Notes: generated by a model not told the origin, from the letters alone. Shown: positions 9,380-25,150, numbered from the stretch's first letter. The stretch: 64,000 nt of DNA from Pinus tabuliformis (GCA_031772625.1 CM062807.1:1150203007-1150267006), one strand, 5' to 3'. Numbers and translations are program-made.

Positions 9380-12300
9380 TCAACAGCAGGATGAAGCATC
9401 AACTACTCCCAGCTTTTGTCTGAGATATTCAAAAGTTTCCCTGGGCAGTGGTTTTGTGAGAATATCAGCAACTTGTTCCTTAGAAGGAACATACTCCAAC
9501 TTGACCTTCTGCTCAAGCACTTGTTCCCGAAGAAAATGGTACTTGATTGGTATGTGCTTGGTCTTTGAGTGCATGACTGGATTCTTTGAAATGCTGATTG
9601 CACTTGTATTATCACATAAGATAGAGACGGGTGGAGTGCAAGTGATTTGAAAGTCCTGCAAGGTCTGCATCATCCAAAGAAGTTGTGTGCAACAAGATGC
9701 TGCAGCCACATATTCTGCTTCAGCTGTAGATAAGGCAATCGAACTCTGTTTCTTGCTGAACCAAGATACTAATCTGGAACCCATGAAGAAAGCACCACCA
9801 CTTGTGCTTTTCCTATCATCCACACTTCCAGCCCAATCTGCATCTGTGTAAGCATGAAGAGTGAGATCTGTATTTCTAGGATACCATAAGCCATAGTTTT
9901 GGGTCCCTTGAAGATATTTGAAGATTCTTTTGACTGCTTGAAGATGAGTTTCCTTTGGGTTGGCTTGAAATCTTCCAACCATTCCTACTGCATGTGTAAT
10001 ATCTGGTCGAGTACCTGTCAAATAAAGCAAACTCCCAATCATGGATCTATAAGTGGGTTGGTGAACTGCTGCTGATTCATCATTTGCACTGAGGCTGCAT
10101 CCTGTAACCATGGGTGTACATACTGGCTTTGACTCTTCCATGCCATACTTCTTCAAGATCTGCTTGAGGTATTTGGTTTGAGACAAGAAGATACCTCCTT
10201 CATTTTGTTGGATTTGCAATCCAAGAAAATATGTCAATTCTCCAAGAAGTGACATTTCGAATTCTTTCTGCATAACCAAGGCAAAGTTTGGACTCATAGT
10301 CTCTTCATTGCTGCCAAAAATAATATCATCTACATAAACAACAAGAATTAGCAATTTGTTATTTTCAACTTTTATATAGAGATTGCTATCTGCTGATCCT
10401 TTTGAAAAGCCTTGTTGGTGAAGATATTTGTCCAACCGATAGTACCAAGCCCTTGGAGCTTGTTTGAGTCCATAGAGAGCCTTTTTCAATCTGCATACAA
10501 GGTTTGGATCATTCCCAAGAATGAAGCCATCTGGCTGCTCAATATATACTTCTTCTTCTAAGTCTCCATTCAGGAAGGCTGATTTCACGTCCATTTGAAA
10601 TACCTTGAAGTTTTGAAAGCTTGAGAGAGCAAGGAACATTCAGATGGCCTCAAGTCTTGCCACAGGAGCAAAGGTCTCTTCAAAATCTATTCCTTCTTGC
10701 TGTGCATACCCTTTACAAACAAGTCTGGCCTTGTTTCTAATTACTTCTCCATTTTCATTTAATTTATTCTTGAAGACCCATTTTGTTCCTATTACATTCT
10801 TATCTTTTGGTCTAGGAACTAATTCCCAAGTGTTGTTCTTTTCGATTTGCTCAAGTTCTTCATCCATTGCTTTGACCCAACATTCATCTTTGCATGCCTC
10901 TTTCACATTTTGTGGTTCAGTGGAGGAGAGTAATGCCAAGTAGCTTGAAGCTTCTGCAAGTGTCCTTCTTGTTTGTACTCCTGCTTCTTTCTGCCCCACA
11001 ATCTGAGTTTCTGGATGATTCTTTTGAACATATCTGGATGGAGTCTTCTCTTCTATTCTTGTCTGCTCCTCTGGTTCTTCTTGAGATTCTTCTTCTTCTT
11101 GAGGTTCTTCTTCTTCATCATTCCGCCTTTGAGAGTAGCCTTCATCTTCTTCAATGTCTTCATGATGAACTTGCCTAGGAATATATCCCTTCTCATCAAC
11201 CACTACATCAATACTGTCAACAATTCTGCCAAGTCTTTTATTGTAGCACTTGTATGCTTTGCTATGTGGAGAATAACCAAGAAGAATGCCCTCATCTGCT
11301 CTTGGTTCAAGTTTGCCAAGTTGCTCATCAGTATTCTTAATATAACATTTGCTCCCAAAGATTTTGAAGTGCTTCACGGAAGGAGTTTTACCACTCCAAA
11401 GCTCATGAGGTGTTTGAGTGCTGTTTACTCGGACATTTGTTTTGTTAAGAATAATAACAGCAGCATGTGCAGCTTCACCCCAGAAGGTTGCAGGAGTACT
11501 TGATTCATCGAGCATAGCACGAGCCATTTGTTGGATAGTTCTGTTCATTCTTTCCACAACCCCATTTTGCTGAGGAGTTCTAGCTGTAGAGAATTCTCTT
11601 CTTATCCCATGTTCGTCACAGAAATCGAAAAATTCATTTGAGGTGAACTCCCCACCTCTGTCAGATCTGAGGCACTTAATTTTGTGTCCTGATTCATTTT
11701 CAACCAATGCTTTGAAGGATTTGAATTTTTCGAATGCTTCATCTTTGTGCTTCATAAGCCCTAACCAAACAAACCTTGAGAAATCATCAATGAATAATAT
11801 CAGATATTCTTCTCCTCGAGGTGTCCTTTTCCTAAATGGACCACATACATCTGTATGGACTAGCTCAAGAGGCAAGCTAGCTGATCCTTCCTTTTCTGGA
11901 AAGTTAGTTCTGGTTTGCTTTCCAAACTGACAAGATTTGCATATGGTGTTGTCTGGAATTTTAATATCTGGAAGATCGCGAACTGCCTGATATTTGCATG
12001 CTTTCCTTATTTGTGAGAAGCTTAGATGTCCCAACCTTCGATGCCATAACCAGTGCTCTTCATCCTTGCTAAGATAGCATTGTTGTTGTCCTTCTTCAAA
12101 TATGTACAGATTATTTGGAGTTCTTTTGCCTTTGAGAACTGTTTTACCTGTATCAAGATCACGAACAAGACATCCATTCGATCTGAAAATAACCTCGGTT
12201 TTTTGATCACACATCTGGCTGACACTTAGTAGATTATGCTTCAATCCATCAACATACAAAACATTTCCAGCCTTGACCTTTTCTTTCAAAGGAGCAATAC

Positions 12301-14242
12301 CTTTTCCTTTTATAGTTGCAGGAGTATCATTTCCAAAAGAAACTTTCTTTCCCTTTTCTAAAGTAGAATAAGATTCAAGTTTTTCTTTATCACCTGTCAT
12401 ATGTTTCGAACATCCACTGTCAATGTACCATAGATTTTCCTGTCCTTCTGCATAAAATGCTATCCCACATCTTTCTGTTTGAGGTTCCTTTATTCTCCAT
12501 GTTTTGGTGCTTGTGGCTTGTTCCTTTCTCTCCTGAAACCTGCTCCTGCATTCAGAATCTTCATGACCAAAATTATTGCAAATAGAACATTCAACTTCAT
12601 TTTCAAGAACCGAAAAGTTGTTATAGGTCCTTTTTGTAATCCCTGTCATACTTCTTTGTTTTTGAGCTTCCCTAGTCATGATTGTTTTATATGCAACACA
12701 TTGAGCTGCTTTGTGACCAAAGTTATGGCAAGAAAAGCATTGTCCATTGAAGAAGCTTTTGCGGTTATTGAATCTACCAGCCAACTGATTGTAATTTCTA
12801 TTTTCATCTATTCTTGAACCAAACTGAGAAGATTTTACTTGTGGCTGGTTGTAGCTTTTGTTCACCCTTAAGATGGATTGTCCCTGATAGTTTCTGTTTG
12901 TAATTCGTCCCTGCTTTACCTGATTATCTTCATTGTTCTTCTGCTCATTTCTTCTTGCTGCATCAAGATAACTTTTTGAGGTGGATGCTTGAGAGGTTTC
13001 TCCATTATAGCCCAAACCTGTCTTGTTTAGAGGAGACCGCTGCACATTGATAATCTCATCCAAAGTTTCAGATCCTTTGACAAACTTAAGATTAATAGCT
13101 TTTGTTTTCTCAATTTCTTTTCTGAGACCAACAATTTCACCTTCTAGTTTTTCAAGATGTTTTTCCTTTTCATCAATTTGAAATTGCAAAGTATCAATGA
13201 TCAAATTCTTTTCTTCTATGCATCTCTTGAGTCTAGTAATGTCATCATAGAGATTATCCACATCTACAGCATCCTCATAATCATCATCTTCAAATGCCAT
13301 TAACAGCTTATATTTATTACCTTGTTCATCTTCATCACTGTTTGATAAGCCATCACTATCTTCATGGGTGTAGTAGCTTTTCTTATTTGCACTTTGTTTC
13401 TTGTTCCATCTAGCAGGTTCTTTTCCTTTATCCTTATAAGGACATTTTGCAGCATAATGACCTACTCTTCCACAAGCAAAGCATTTGAAAGTTAGCTTAC
13501 CTCTGAACCTTCCAGAACCCCTTTGAAGATTTCTGACAAAATTTGATTCTTCTTCCTCTTCTTCTGGAACATGGCTTGCTTCATAGTAATCTTCTTTTCC
13601 TGATGCCTTAAAAGCAGCTTCCCTTCTGTCTGATGGACCTCCCTTTCTCATTTCATAAGCAGTTAGAATTCCATGTAGCTGAGACATAGTGAGAACACGG
13701 AGATTTTCCTTTTCTTCTATTGCAGATACTTTAGATTCAAACTTGGGGGATAATGATCTTAGAATCTTTTGAACTACTATAGTCTCTTTTATTTCTTCAC
13801 CCAAATTTTTCATACAATTAACAATCTCATCTACCCGAAGAAAATAATTAGCCACACTTTCATCATTATACATCTTGAGAGTCTCATATTGAATCCTGAG
13901 AGTTTGAAGTTTAGCTTGTTTTACCTGTTCATCTCCTTCATAGCTAGTGATCATTTTGTCCCATATCTCTTTTGCTGATTTGAAGTGCATGACCTTCATG
14001 AATTCTGTTTGGGATATACTTCCTAATAGAGTACTGACTGCTTTTGCATTTGTTTCGTACTGCTTTTTCTCAGCTGGATCTGTAGGAGTAGCTGAAGGAA
14101 AAGCATAGCCTGTTTCTACAATGTTCCAAACTTCTGTACCAAGAGATTGAAGATATGCAGTAACTCTTACCTTCCAATAATTGAAATTTGTCCCATCAAA
14201 AATCGGTGGCCTGATTGATGCTTCTTTCTCGTAGTTGCTCAT
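9380..14242 (-). pseudogene. gag-pol: copia gag-pol polyprotein, one in-frame stop
   Basis: One frame of about 1620 codons runs from MSNYEKEAS (14242) to SSCC (9383), broken only by TGA at 10640-10642. Domains in order: Gag (residues 1-250) with zinc knuckle [14 protein letters not shown] near 254; a coiled-coil-like charged region (330-400); two further knuckles, [14 protein letters not shown] near 502 and [14 protein letters not shown] near 551; protease DSG near 607; integrase HHCC (H...H...CKSC, 733-775) and DDE core ([26 protein letters not shown]); reverse transcriptase with YVDD about 100 codons after the stop; RNase H (TDADWAGS, STAEAEYVA). The TGA lies in ARLEAI-MFLAL, where the family has Arg, so CGA to TGA is likely. 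The element is non-autonomous as it stands. Confidence 0.97.
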
Positions 14243-14284
14243 GATGAATGATCTACCTTCAAGCGATCAAGCTTCTCTGAAGAA

Positions 14285-14300
14285 CCTGGCTCTGATACCA
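14285..14300 (-). other. copia primer-binding site
   Basis: Two bases inside the 5' LTR, the minus strand reads TGGTATCAGAGCCAGG. This is the classical site complementary to the 3' end of initiator tRNA-Met used by plant copia elements. It fixes the element orientation, with 14303-15824 as the 5' LTR. Confidence 0.93.
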
Positions 14301-14302
14301 AT

Positions 14303-15824
14303 TGTTGGAAATAATACTGAGAGGGGGGGTGAATCAGTATTATCAGATCAATCAAACTTTTTCAATGCTCAGAAACATATACGCTACTTCAGTTAAGTGA
14401 ACCAGCGTGTACACGCTACTGTGACTAAATAAAACAGCGTATAAGAAGAAAGCTTATAATTTAGTTAGATTAATCTTCAGTTAAGTGCATCAGGACATTA
14501 TTCACCACATTAACAGTAAAGAGGTGCAGTATAACAGAACAGATCAAAAGCCACACACATGAACACCAAGATATAAGGTGGAAACCCAATGTGGGTGAAA
14601 ACCACCTGCTGCAAGTCGTCTCTATCTTTCTTTAATATAAAACTTCAGTTTATAATCTTTTTGTACTGGTGCAGCCTTATACCAGTACGCAGGCTACAAC
14701 CTGCAGAAGGCTACAACCTTCTCTCGTTCTCCAAACTTCCTTGGAAGGGAGCTCCAACCCCCTTTTGCTCTTGTACTAGCTAAGATACTAGTACGTAGGT
14801 GCTGGCCTACAATCTTCTTTCCTTCAGGTACCACTTTTCATACATTTTCAGACTGGATATTCCTGAAGCACAACATTACAATCTGAAGACTACAATTCAT
14901 TCACCTTTCACAACAGATCATTGAAGCATAAAACAACCAAACTTTGAATCACTGAACCACTGAACCCTGTCAATCACCAGTTACCAGAACACAGAGCAGA
15001 CTACAGAACTCTGCAATAACAGTCAGACCCAACTGTAGACCCAAAATCAAGCTTCAAAAGATATACGCTACTTCAATGAGAAAAACCCGCGTATACACGC
15101 GCTTTTACCGAAGCCAACCTGCGTACAGATCTAAAAATAAACTCTCTCAATTTGCAGCTGTACCAGACATCAGTTAGACCCAGAACATAACATTGCGACA
15201 GTATGCAGATCTAGAAATACGCATAATCAACCATATCATGATAGTGCATTTCAAACCATTAGATCTCAATCTATCCTTAGATCTAGTCTTCCATCAACCG
15301 ATGTGATCTCTCCTTGGCTTAGATCAAGCAACCCAGAACCTGCATGTCAGATCTCTTTCCTTTTCAGATATTCAAGCCTTCTCAAAAGATGATGTTGCCT
15401 AATGATATTCTTCTCCTTATATAGCCTTAGGCCTTGCTCAATATCAAGAGCCAAAACCATAGAAATCCAAAACCATCAACTTCAAAACTAGAGATCTACA
15501 CGACTGTCGAGGTACTTTGGTCCAAAGACATGGGCACAAGTACCGAGGACTAACTACCATGGACCAAAAGGAAACTTCCCGACATATACGCATTTTTCTG
15601 TTCATGCATCTACGTGTATACGCGACTTATTATATAGCTCTCCTGCGTATACGCGACTTAGTATGCATATCACCAGCGTGTATACGCAACTTGGACTTAA
15701 TTAACCTGCGTATATGAGATTTCTTCTTCATTCTGTAGACTGAACGAAGATCTGTCATCAAAGAGAGTTGCCATCAAGGACAACACCTGTATCATAGCAC
15801 TATACCTGAGCCAAAATGCCAACA
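14303..15824 (-). repeat. copia 5' LTR (right copy)
   Basis: 1522 bp and equal in length to the left LTR. On the minus strand it begins TGTTGGCATTTTGG and ends TTCCAACA. The palindromic GCGTATACGC-type words lie near the upstream end of the element's sense strand (15580-15715), where the U3 promoter region is expected. That position makes a regulatory role possible. Confidence 0.96.
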
Positions 15825-16007
15825 CAAAATATCGGAGAAGGAAGAAAAGGACATATATGACCACGTCAAAAGCGTACCAGCAAACCTAGTTTGAGAATTT
15901 ATTCTAATTATCGAGAAATTCCAAAAGTTCTACGTGGAATGGGGATCGTAATTCTTTCTACTTCCCAAGGAAATTTTACAGATCGAGAAGCTCGACAAAA
16001 AAAATAA
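15825..16007 (+). pseudogene. rps8: plastid rps8, 3' part
   Basis: Resumes after the copia target duplication as [20 protein letters not shown] and continues through [20 protein letters not shown] to the TAA at 16005-16007. The C-terminal block typical of uS8 ([10 protein letters not shown]...TDREAR) is present with no break. The run of A bases after the stop leads into a short AAT microsatellite (16009-16040). Confidence 0.92.
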
Positions 16008-16010
16008 AAT

Positions 16011-16041
<31 letters not shown>

Positions 16042-16207
16042 ATGGAGGAGAAATTTTATGTTATGTATGGTAATTAATCCAAATGTTGTCCAAAAATATT
16101 GATTTTGTAAGATATCCCCATAGTATGAAAAGTCGGAGCAAGTCGAGACACCATTCATCTTCATCCAAGCATGTTAGTTAAGTTTTTAATCAAAAGAGGA
16201 GGAGATT

Positions 16208-16444
16208 CTGAAGAAACAGAATCTGATCCATGCAGAAGGTTTGGTTACTGAATCACTCCCCAACAGTATGTTTCGAGTTCTGACAGATAATGGATGTCAG
16301 ACTCTGACTCATATTTCGGGTAGGATTCGACATAATTCCGTACAAATACTACCAGAAGATAAGGTCAAGTTCGAATTAAGTGCTTATGATTTAACCAAAG
16401 GACGTATAATATATAGACTTAGCAACAAATCTTCAAACGATTGA
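16208..16444 (+). pseudogene. infA: plastid infA
   Basis: Translation initiation factor IF-1 of the plastid, about 78 codons. The sequence [20 protein letters not shown] begins at 16211, preceded by CTG (16208-16210) where ATG is expected. The frame stays open to RLSNKSSND and TGA at 16442-16444. An S1-like OB-fold signature ([19 protein letters not shown]) is clear. Position after rps8 matches the plastid operon rpl14-rps8-infA. The lost start codon means it is not translated in its original form. Confidence 0.88.
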
Positions 16445-16504
16445 ATCACCTTTTGAACATCTAATAGGGATCGAGAATCACAGATGAAATAGATTTCTTG
16501 CTAG

Positions 16505-17386
16505 GCCCATAGCTAACAAGCCAACTTTATTGAGATCACGGGGTACATTCGATTATGAGATTCAATCCTGGAGAGAGATTATTCCTCATTACCTCTCTGC
16601 TCGTCCTTATTACCTCTTTCCTCGGGGTTCTGGAACATTTAAAGAGAGAGAAATAGCTACTGGGGGAGATGTTATTGGGAAACAACTAATGGGTTTGGAC
16701 CTGCAAATGATTATAGATCGTTCACATATGAAATGGAAGAACTTGGTGGAATTGAAATGGAATAGATTGGAAGAGAACCAAGAATCTACTGTGGATAGAT
16801 GGGAGGATGAAAAAATTAGAAGAAGAAAGGATTTTCTGGTTGGACGCATGAAATTGGCTAAACATTTTCTCCGAACAAATATAGAACCAAAATGGATGGT
16901 CTTATGCCTATTACCAGTTCTTCCTCCCGAACCAAGGCCAATCGTTTAATTAGGTGAAGGTGGACTTATTACCTCGTCAGATCTAAATGAACTTTATCGA
17001 AGAGTTATCAATCGAAATAATACTCTTAAAAATTTATTAGCAAGAAGTGGATCTGAGTCATTTGTTATTTATCAAACAAAATTGATCCAGGAAGCCGTAG
17101 ATGCACTTCTCGATAATGGTATCTGCAGACAACCAATGAGAGACAGTCATAATAGGCCTTATAAATCGTTCTCAGATGTGATCGAAGGCAAAGAGGGAAG
17201 ATTTCGTGAAAATTTACTAGGCAAACGAGTTGATTATTCAGGTCGTTCCGTTATTGTGGTGGGTCCCTTTCTATCATTGTACCAATGTGGATTACCCTCA
17301 GAAATAGCAATAGATCTTTTTCAAGCATTTTTAGTTCGTAGTCTCATCGGACGACATATTGCTCCCAACCTAAGAACTGCGAGACC
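16505..17386 (+). pseudogene. rpoC1: plastid rpoC1, middle segment (copy 1)
   Basis: Beta-prime subunit of the plastid-encoded RNA polymerase. The frame reads [20 protein letters not shown], then an open block to a stop at 16947-16949 (PRPIV-stop-LGEGG), then continues through [15 protein letters not shown], the conserved [16 protein letters not shown] and [17 protein letters not shown] to about 17386. There it is cut off and joined to an inverted rpl16 piece. The last about 130 bp overlap the start of copy 2 at 22488, so the two copies are separate fragments of the same gene region. Confidence 0.92.
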
Positions 17387-17395
17387 TTGATGAAT

Positions 17396-17790
17396 AAGGA
17401 GACAAATATTTCTATATGCCCAGATGTGATGCAAGCGGGTTCAAGTGCTTGAAGAGAAAATCTACCGAAACAAATGCGATTGCCGCAGTAAGATACTCCT
17501 TTCTTTCTTCCCCTATGTTGTCTACGAAATTTTGTTCTTTTTGGGTTATAGTCGATGGTTAATAGTATTTTGATCCCAACTCTAATCCAGAACCGGACAT
17601 GAAAGTTTCTTCTCATCCAGCTCCTCGTGAATATTCAATGTGTAGATAAATGAGTCTATATCTATGCATTACACATATTGTATATAGAATCTAATTTACA
17701 GGACGAATAACTCTTACATTTCCATCCAATGTCTTAATAAAGAATTTCACAGGCGAATATTTACTCTTCCAGTATTTGCTCCATGGGTTC
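17396..17790 (-). pseudogene. rpl16: plastid rpl16, start of exon 2 and intron 3' end (copy 3)
   Basis: On the minus strand, intron sequence with domain V (about 17587-17625) is followed by exon 2 from 17560 down to about 17415: [20 protein letters not shown] through [15 protein letters not shown]. The fragment ends there. It overlaps copy 1 over the intron end and the first about 45 codons. The intron part matches copy 1 to about 17790, which corresponds to 2577 there. Confidence 0.88.
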
Positions 17791-18294
17791 AACTTACCTA
17801 TAGACTCCAATGAGATTAATTGGTTTTTGGTTTATTTCGCCATACTATCCAATGAATGATTAAGATTCCTATATGATCTTATGCAGTCATAGGTTCCATC
17901 ATTCCATAGCTTCTATCTAAATGTTCGAGTCTTCCCTCCGTAATGGAGCTTTCTTTTCATCTGTTACGGAATCAATTTCCTTAGTTTCCATCGACCCGAA
18001 GCTCTTTCTCCTTCATAAACTGAATTCCTTCAATCTTGCTTGAATGAATCAGGATGATTCTTATGCTTTATCACACTACTTTTTGGAGGGTAGTTAATGA
18101 ACCATACAATATTGGGAGAATATTTCTCCTTTTTCTTCTTTTTCCGCATTACCAAACACCTTTCTCGCTTCACGAGAGATCAAAATATCATTTTTTCTCT
18201 CGTGGAAGAAAGTATTTACGAGGTGATAGTATCTTCGCCGTGACATGAGTGTGAAAAAGTTTCAAGAATCTATTTCATAAAGGTTGAAAATCAT
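17791..18294. other. plastid-like spacer downstream of rps12 exon 3
   Basis: No gene is recognised. The high-coordinate end is the 3' flank of minus-strand rps12. In plastomes rps7 follows rps12 exon 3, but I could not recognise an rps7 frame here. The low-coordinate end is the inner edge of the inverted rpl16 intron. Confidence 0.45.
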
Positions 18295-19858
<1,564 letters not shown>

Positions 19859-20165
19859 AACTATAGAACTGGGTCTGAACTTTACTTTTTCCAGTATCTT
19901 TTCATCAATGGACCCCTTATGAAGGGAAGAAGTGCGATTAATTTTACAAATTATTACCTCTCTAATAAAATAGATTGAATAGATATCTATCTTTATTTTT
20001 TATAACTGTTTCTATGGACATGTGGAAAAGAGAAAGAAAATGACTGTTACCCCTACCTCCACTTGGACTAAGACATCACTTTTACCGAAAAAAGTTAAAG
20101 TTTTTAAATTTTTTATTTTTTTATTTTGTACCATATTCAATTCTTTAGGTTTCTATTGAATTGAC

Positions 20166-21245
<1,080 letters not shown>

Positions 21246-22396
21246 ATCTGAAAATTCATTCCCTAAAGAATCTCTTTTTCTTTTCATGGTATGATTCCAT
21301 CTATAATAAGGATCCTCAGATGAGCAAGAAGTATATAAAAAATCTCTATATTCACTGAGCTTTTCCCCAAGGACCAATACACTAGGTAAAAACGTAAAAG
21401 AGATTCTTTTTTTTTTCCATCACTTGAGTATGCGCCAAAAAAATATTGAGAGACTTCAGTCCTCACAGGACCTAGGTGAGTAAATAGGTTATTTCCAATA
21501 TATTGTATCAGTTGATAAACCCTATTATGATCAAAGCACATACTGGGCCATGGTTGCTAGAAGAACTTTTCTTCTTTTATAAGTTCTTGAAGTTTTTGTG
21601 GATCTATAGCCACAGAGCAGTTATTTCTAGCCATAGCCATAGAGCGGTCATCTCTAGCCATAGTCACAGAGCGGCCATTGTTGTCTTCATAATTTTTACC
21701 TTTAAGAAAAGGTAATGGGGCTCTACCCAAATAGAACGAGCAATAACAAAGAATAAGTAAACTAAAGGTTCGATTGATATAACGTCTTAATAAAGTTTTA
21801 TCGATAAGTGAATTACAATCTATACGGAAAGATACCCATTTTATAAAAATTGTTAATAGAATATGACCACCCAACCAACCGCAAAGACCACTTATCATAA
21901 AGGATATATTAGGGCTGTAACGAAAAAGAAAGAGGTTCACCAGTCTTGTTAATACGGGATTTGCTAAAAGAATGGGATTCAACAATTGAAGAATTAGACC
22001 ATCCATAAATAGACTTAGAGCTTTTGGATTGTTGATCGAATTCATGAGGTTTGGAGATTCAGAACTTGAAGGTTTGTCCATAATTTGGAAAAAACGAAAG
22101 AACATATATGGTACAACTAATAAAGTTATTGCATAAGGTTTCCACAGCGCTGCATAGATGGGCGAATAATACATGGACAAAAATCCTATTATTTGTCCCG
22201 TAATAGAACCAATTATGGTTATTATACCATAGCGAGGTTTTCCCAAAAGGAAGGATGTCGTGGAATAGATTTTAGAGGGACCAACAGGCAATGTAGCAAG
22301 AAATCCATAATATAGCCCAAATATGATGATCGGACCTGAAACTTCTACTCATGAGGATAATGGACCCAATAGTAGACCAAGTACTTTTATCATATT
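21246..22396 (-). pseudogene. ycf1: plastid ycf1 (Tic214), N-terminal part
   Basis: Minus strand, starting MIKVLGLLLGPLSS with a TGA at the next codon (usual W), then [25 protein letters not shown] and a 240-codon open block with five or six hydrophobic helices (for example LFLFRYSPNISFMISGLCGW). This is the membrane domain of a protein-import translocon component. After 21557 the frame is broken by stops and shifts but continues recognisably to about 21250. A short imperfect repeat encoding MARDD/MAMARNN lies at 21600-21680. Confidence 0.85.
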
Positions 22397-22487
22397 AAAA
22401 CTCCCTTTGATCTTCATCAAAGAATTATTTTGATAAATTTATGATTTTATCATATATATTATTTCTAAGTATAGAAATAGTTTTTAT

Positions 22488-23386
<899 letters not shown>

Positions 23387-23491
23387 TGTTATTGATCTTA
23401 TGATTTTTTCATTAGTGCAGATATAGAGATCGAGGAAGCCTTCGAACTCTACGATTAATACCTAATAATGGGATTACCATCCACTGTATAG

Positions 23492-23560
23492 TCTGATACA
23501 AATGCAAGATTTTTTTTCCCCATGTTTTCGAGCTATATATCCACGTTTCACTCTGGTCAT
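23492..23560 (-). pseudogene. rpl20: plastid rpl20, first 23 codons
   Basis: MTRVKRGYIARKH and a few further codons on the minus strand from 23560 to about 23492, then a junction to rpoC1-flanking sequence. The upstream flank (23561-23720) equals that of the fuller copy at 34926-35238. It also shows the uninterrupted site at which the gag-only element is inserted in the second copy. Confidence 0.85.
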
Positions 23561-24276
23561 TGAAGCTTACTCTCATGAATCGCTAATATTTTTCTCAGTT
23601 AGTCATTTGTTTTGTTTGGTCCATTGAGAATAATATTGATTCTTCTTGTTTAGAAAATAAAAGTTCCAATGGCTTTTTCTACTGCAACCTTCCCAACCAT
23701 AATTCCCTTTGGATAGGCATCTTCCTGGTAGGCAAGGACTGGGAGCTTGTACTGAGAATGAGAAAAAATCATGGGTTTCATCGTTTCTATGGTTCTTTCT
23801 CCAACGGTAAGGTCCTCTCTATACGCCTGAGCCTTTTATTCATTTCCGAAATATGAGATGAGTATGTTATTGGTAACTTGTATGGTTTACCATCTCCAGC
23901 CCTACTCTTGAATCATTAAGTAATAAATACTCTCATTACAACATCTATTAATACAACAACGACATGTAATTCTGGGGTTGGCCAAGTCGCTGACCCTGTT
24001 GTTCTGTTCTCGTGGCAATATGAGCATAAACTTTATGCTTCTTCAATTTGCATGATTTTCCCACTCAATGGATTGATGACCATTTTCTACCAATGAGGAA
24101 TTGCTTTTCATCCCACATCAAGGTGATTGGATTTGCACCAATGGAAACAATAAATTTCATCCTCGGTAAGGTTAGATGATGGATCTTTACTTGATTACAG
24201 CGGAAAAATTCTTCTGTTATTCCGTTGTAATAATTTCCCAGTCTGTTTAAGTTTTTGATCCAAACGAGTCGCACAT
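23561..24276 (-). other. rpl20 leader and 5' half of the trans-spliced rps12 intron (copy A)
   Basis: No separate gene is seen. On the minus strand, sequence after rps12 exon 1 begins GTGCGACTCG, a group II donor, and continues for several hundred bases toward rpl20. This fits the free 5' intron half that pairs in trans with the 3' half near exon 2. The copy at 44476-45038 is closely similar. Confidence 0.7.
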
Positions 24277-24387
24277 ACACCCTAGCACATACTCGTCTAT
24301 GCTAAGGACATCCTCGAAGAGCATGAGATTTTTTTTATTCTCTATTGGCTATCTTGCATTTCTAATAAGCTGTTGAATAGTGGGCAA
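24277..24387 (-). pseudogene. rps12: plastid rps12 exon 1 (copy A)
   Basis: Minus strand [11 protein letters not shown] through SHALRGCP to ARVY, followed by the donor GTGCGAC. The start codon is TTG (24385-24387) instead of ATG, and one internal codon is TAG where copy B has CAG (a C-to-T change). Length is 111 bp against 114 in copy B, one codon fewer. Located between rpl20 and clpP as in plastomes. Confidence 0.88.
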
Positions 24388-24559
24388 TCTAGCTGTATTG
24401 TATGCGAAATCAACTGGTTCGGATTGATCCTAACCATACCATATCAGGTGATTATGAAATGAATCACTTCCCCCCCCCTTTTTTTGACAAGGAACAAAGA
24501 GATCACAGTTTACAGTTCATTATAAAAATAAATTAAAAAGAGGATCTTCGGCTATGAGA

Positions 24560-25150
24560 TCAACCTTTCGCTACGACATCAACAATGCCATAAACTTGGG
24601 CTTCTGTTGTTGGCATAAAAACATCTCCGTTCAGGTCTTGTTGAATCACCTCTCTGGGTTGGCCCGTTCTTTCTATATAACATTTGGTTATGTAATCGTG
24701 AAGCATCGTTATTTGTTTCGATTTGTTATGAAAATCTGCAACCGATCCGTCATAATAGGAACTAGCAAGTTGGTGGATCATAAGCCTAGTGTGAGGTAAT
24801 GCTATACGTTTAGGCATTTCTCCCCGATTAGGATGAAAGATACCATTGAAGCAGCTACCCCCATGCATATTGTATGTACATATGGTACTATTGCTTGCAT
24901 CATATCGAACAAACCTACCCCTGGTATTACTGATCCACCGGGACAGTTGATAAATGAGAAAATATCTTTATTTGCATCTTCTGCACTCAAATATACCATG
25001 AGACCCATGAGTTGATTTGCAATCTCGTGACTGATATCTTGAGCCAAAAAAAAGTAATCTCTCTCGATAAAGTCGGTTGTATAAGTCGACCCAAGTTGCA
25101 TCTTCATCTCCAGGGGCTCGGAAAGGCACTTTTGGAACACTAACGGGCAT
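24560..25150 (-). pseudogene. clpP: plastid clpP, intron-less (copy A)
   Basis: ATP-dependent protease core subunit. It spans 591 bp from [20 protein letters not shown] to IVDVVAKG, the usual 196-codon size with no introns, and is broken by shifts near 24860 and 25000-25060. The catalytic Ser environment (CMGVAASM) and His region ([10 protein letters not shown]) are still readable. Absence of both clpP introns is a trait I associate with conifers, which supports the gymnosperm inference. A second copy is at 45325-45913. Confidence 0.93.

Larger units (their letters stand above)
7063..15824 (-). mobile_element. Ty1/copia LTR retrotransposon inserted in rps8
   Basis: Complete element of 8762 bp, reading on the minus strand. 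Both ends are TGTTGG...CCAACA, and the five bases CAAAA flank it on both sides (7058-7062 and 15825-15829). The two LTRs are both 1522 bp and I count six mismatches. The primer site beside the right LTR reads TGGTATCAGAGC, complementary to initiator tRNA-Met, which is typical of copia elements. The polyprotein is open apart from one TGA. The low LTR divergence says the insertion is recent compared with the surrounding plastid decay. Removing it restores rps8 reading ...ACTTCAAAATATCGG. Confidence 0.97.

Noticed and set aside
10644-12817. Plus-strand open frames across the copia polyprotein
   Set aside because: They are antisense to gag-pol and have hydrophobic, low-complexity products typical of shadow frames.
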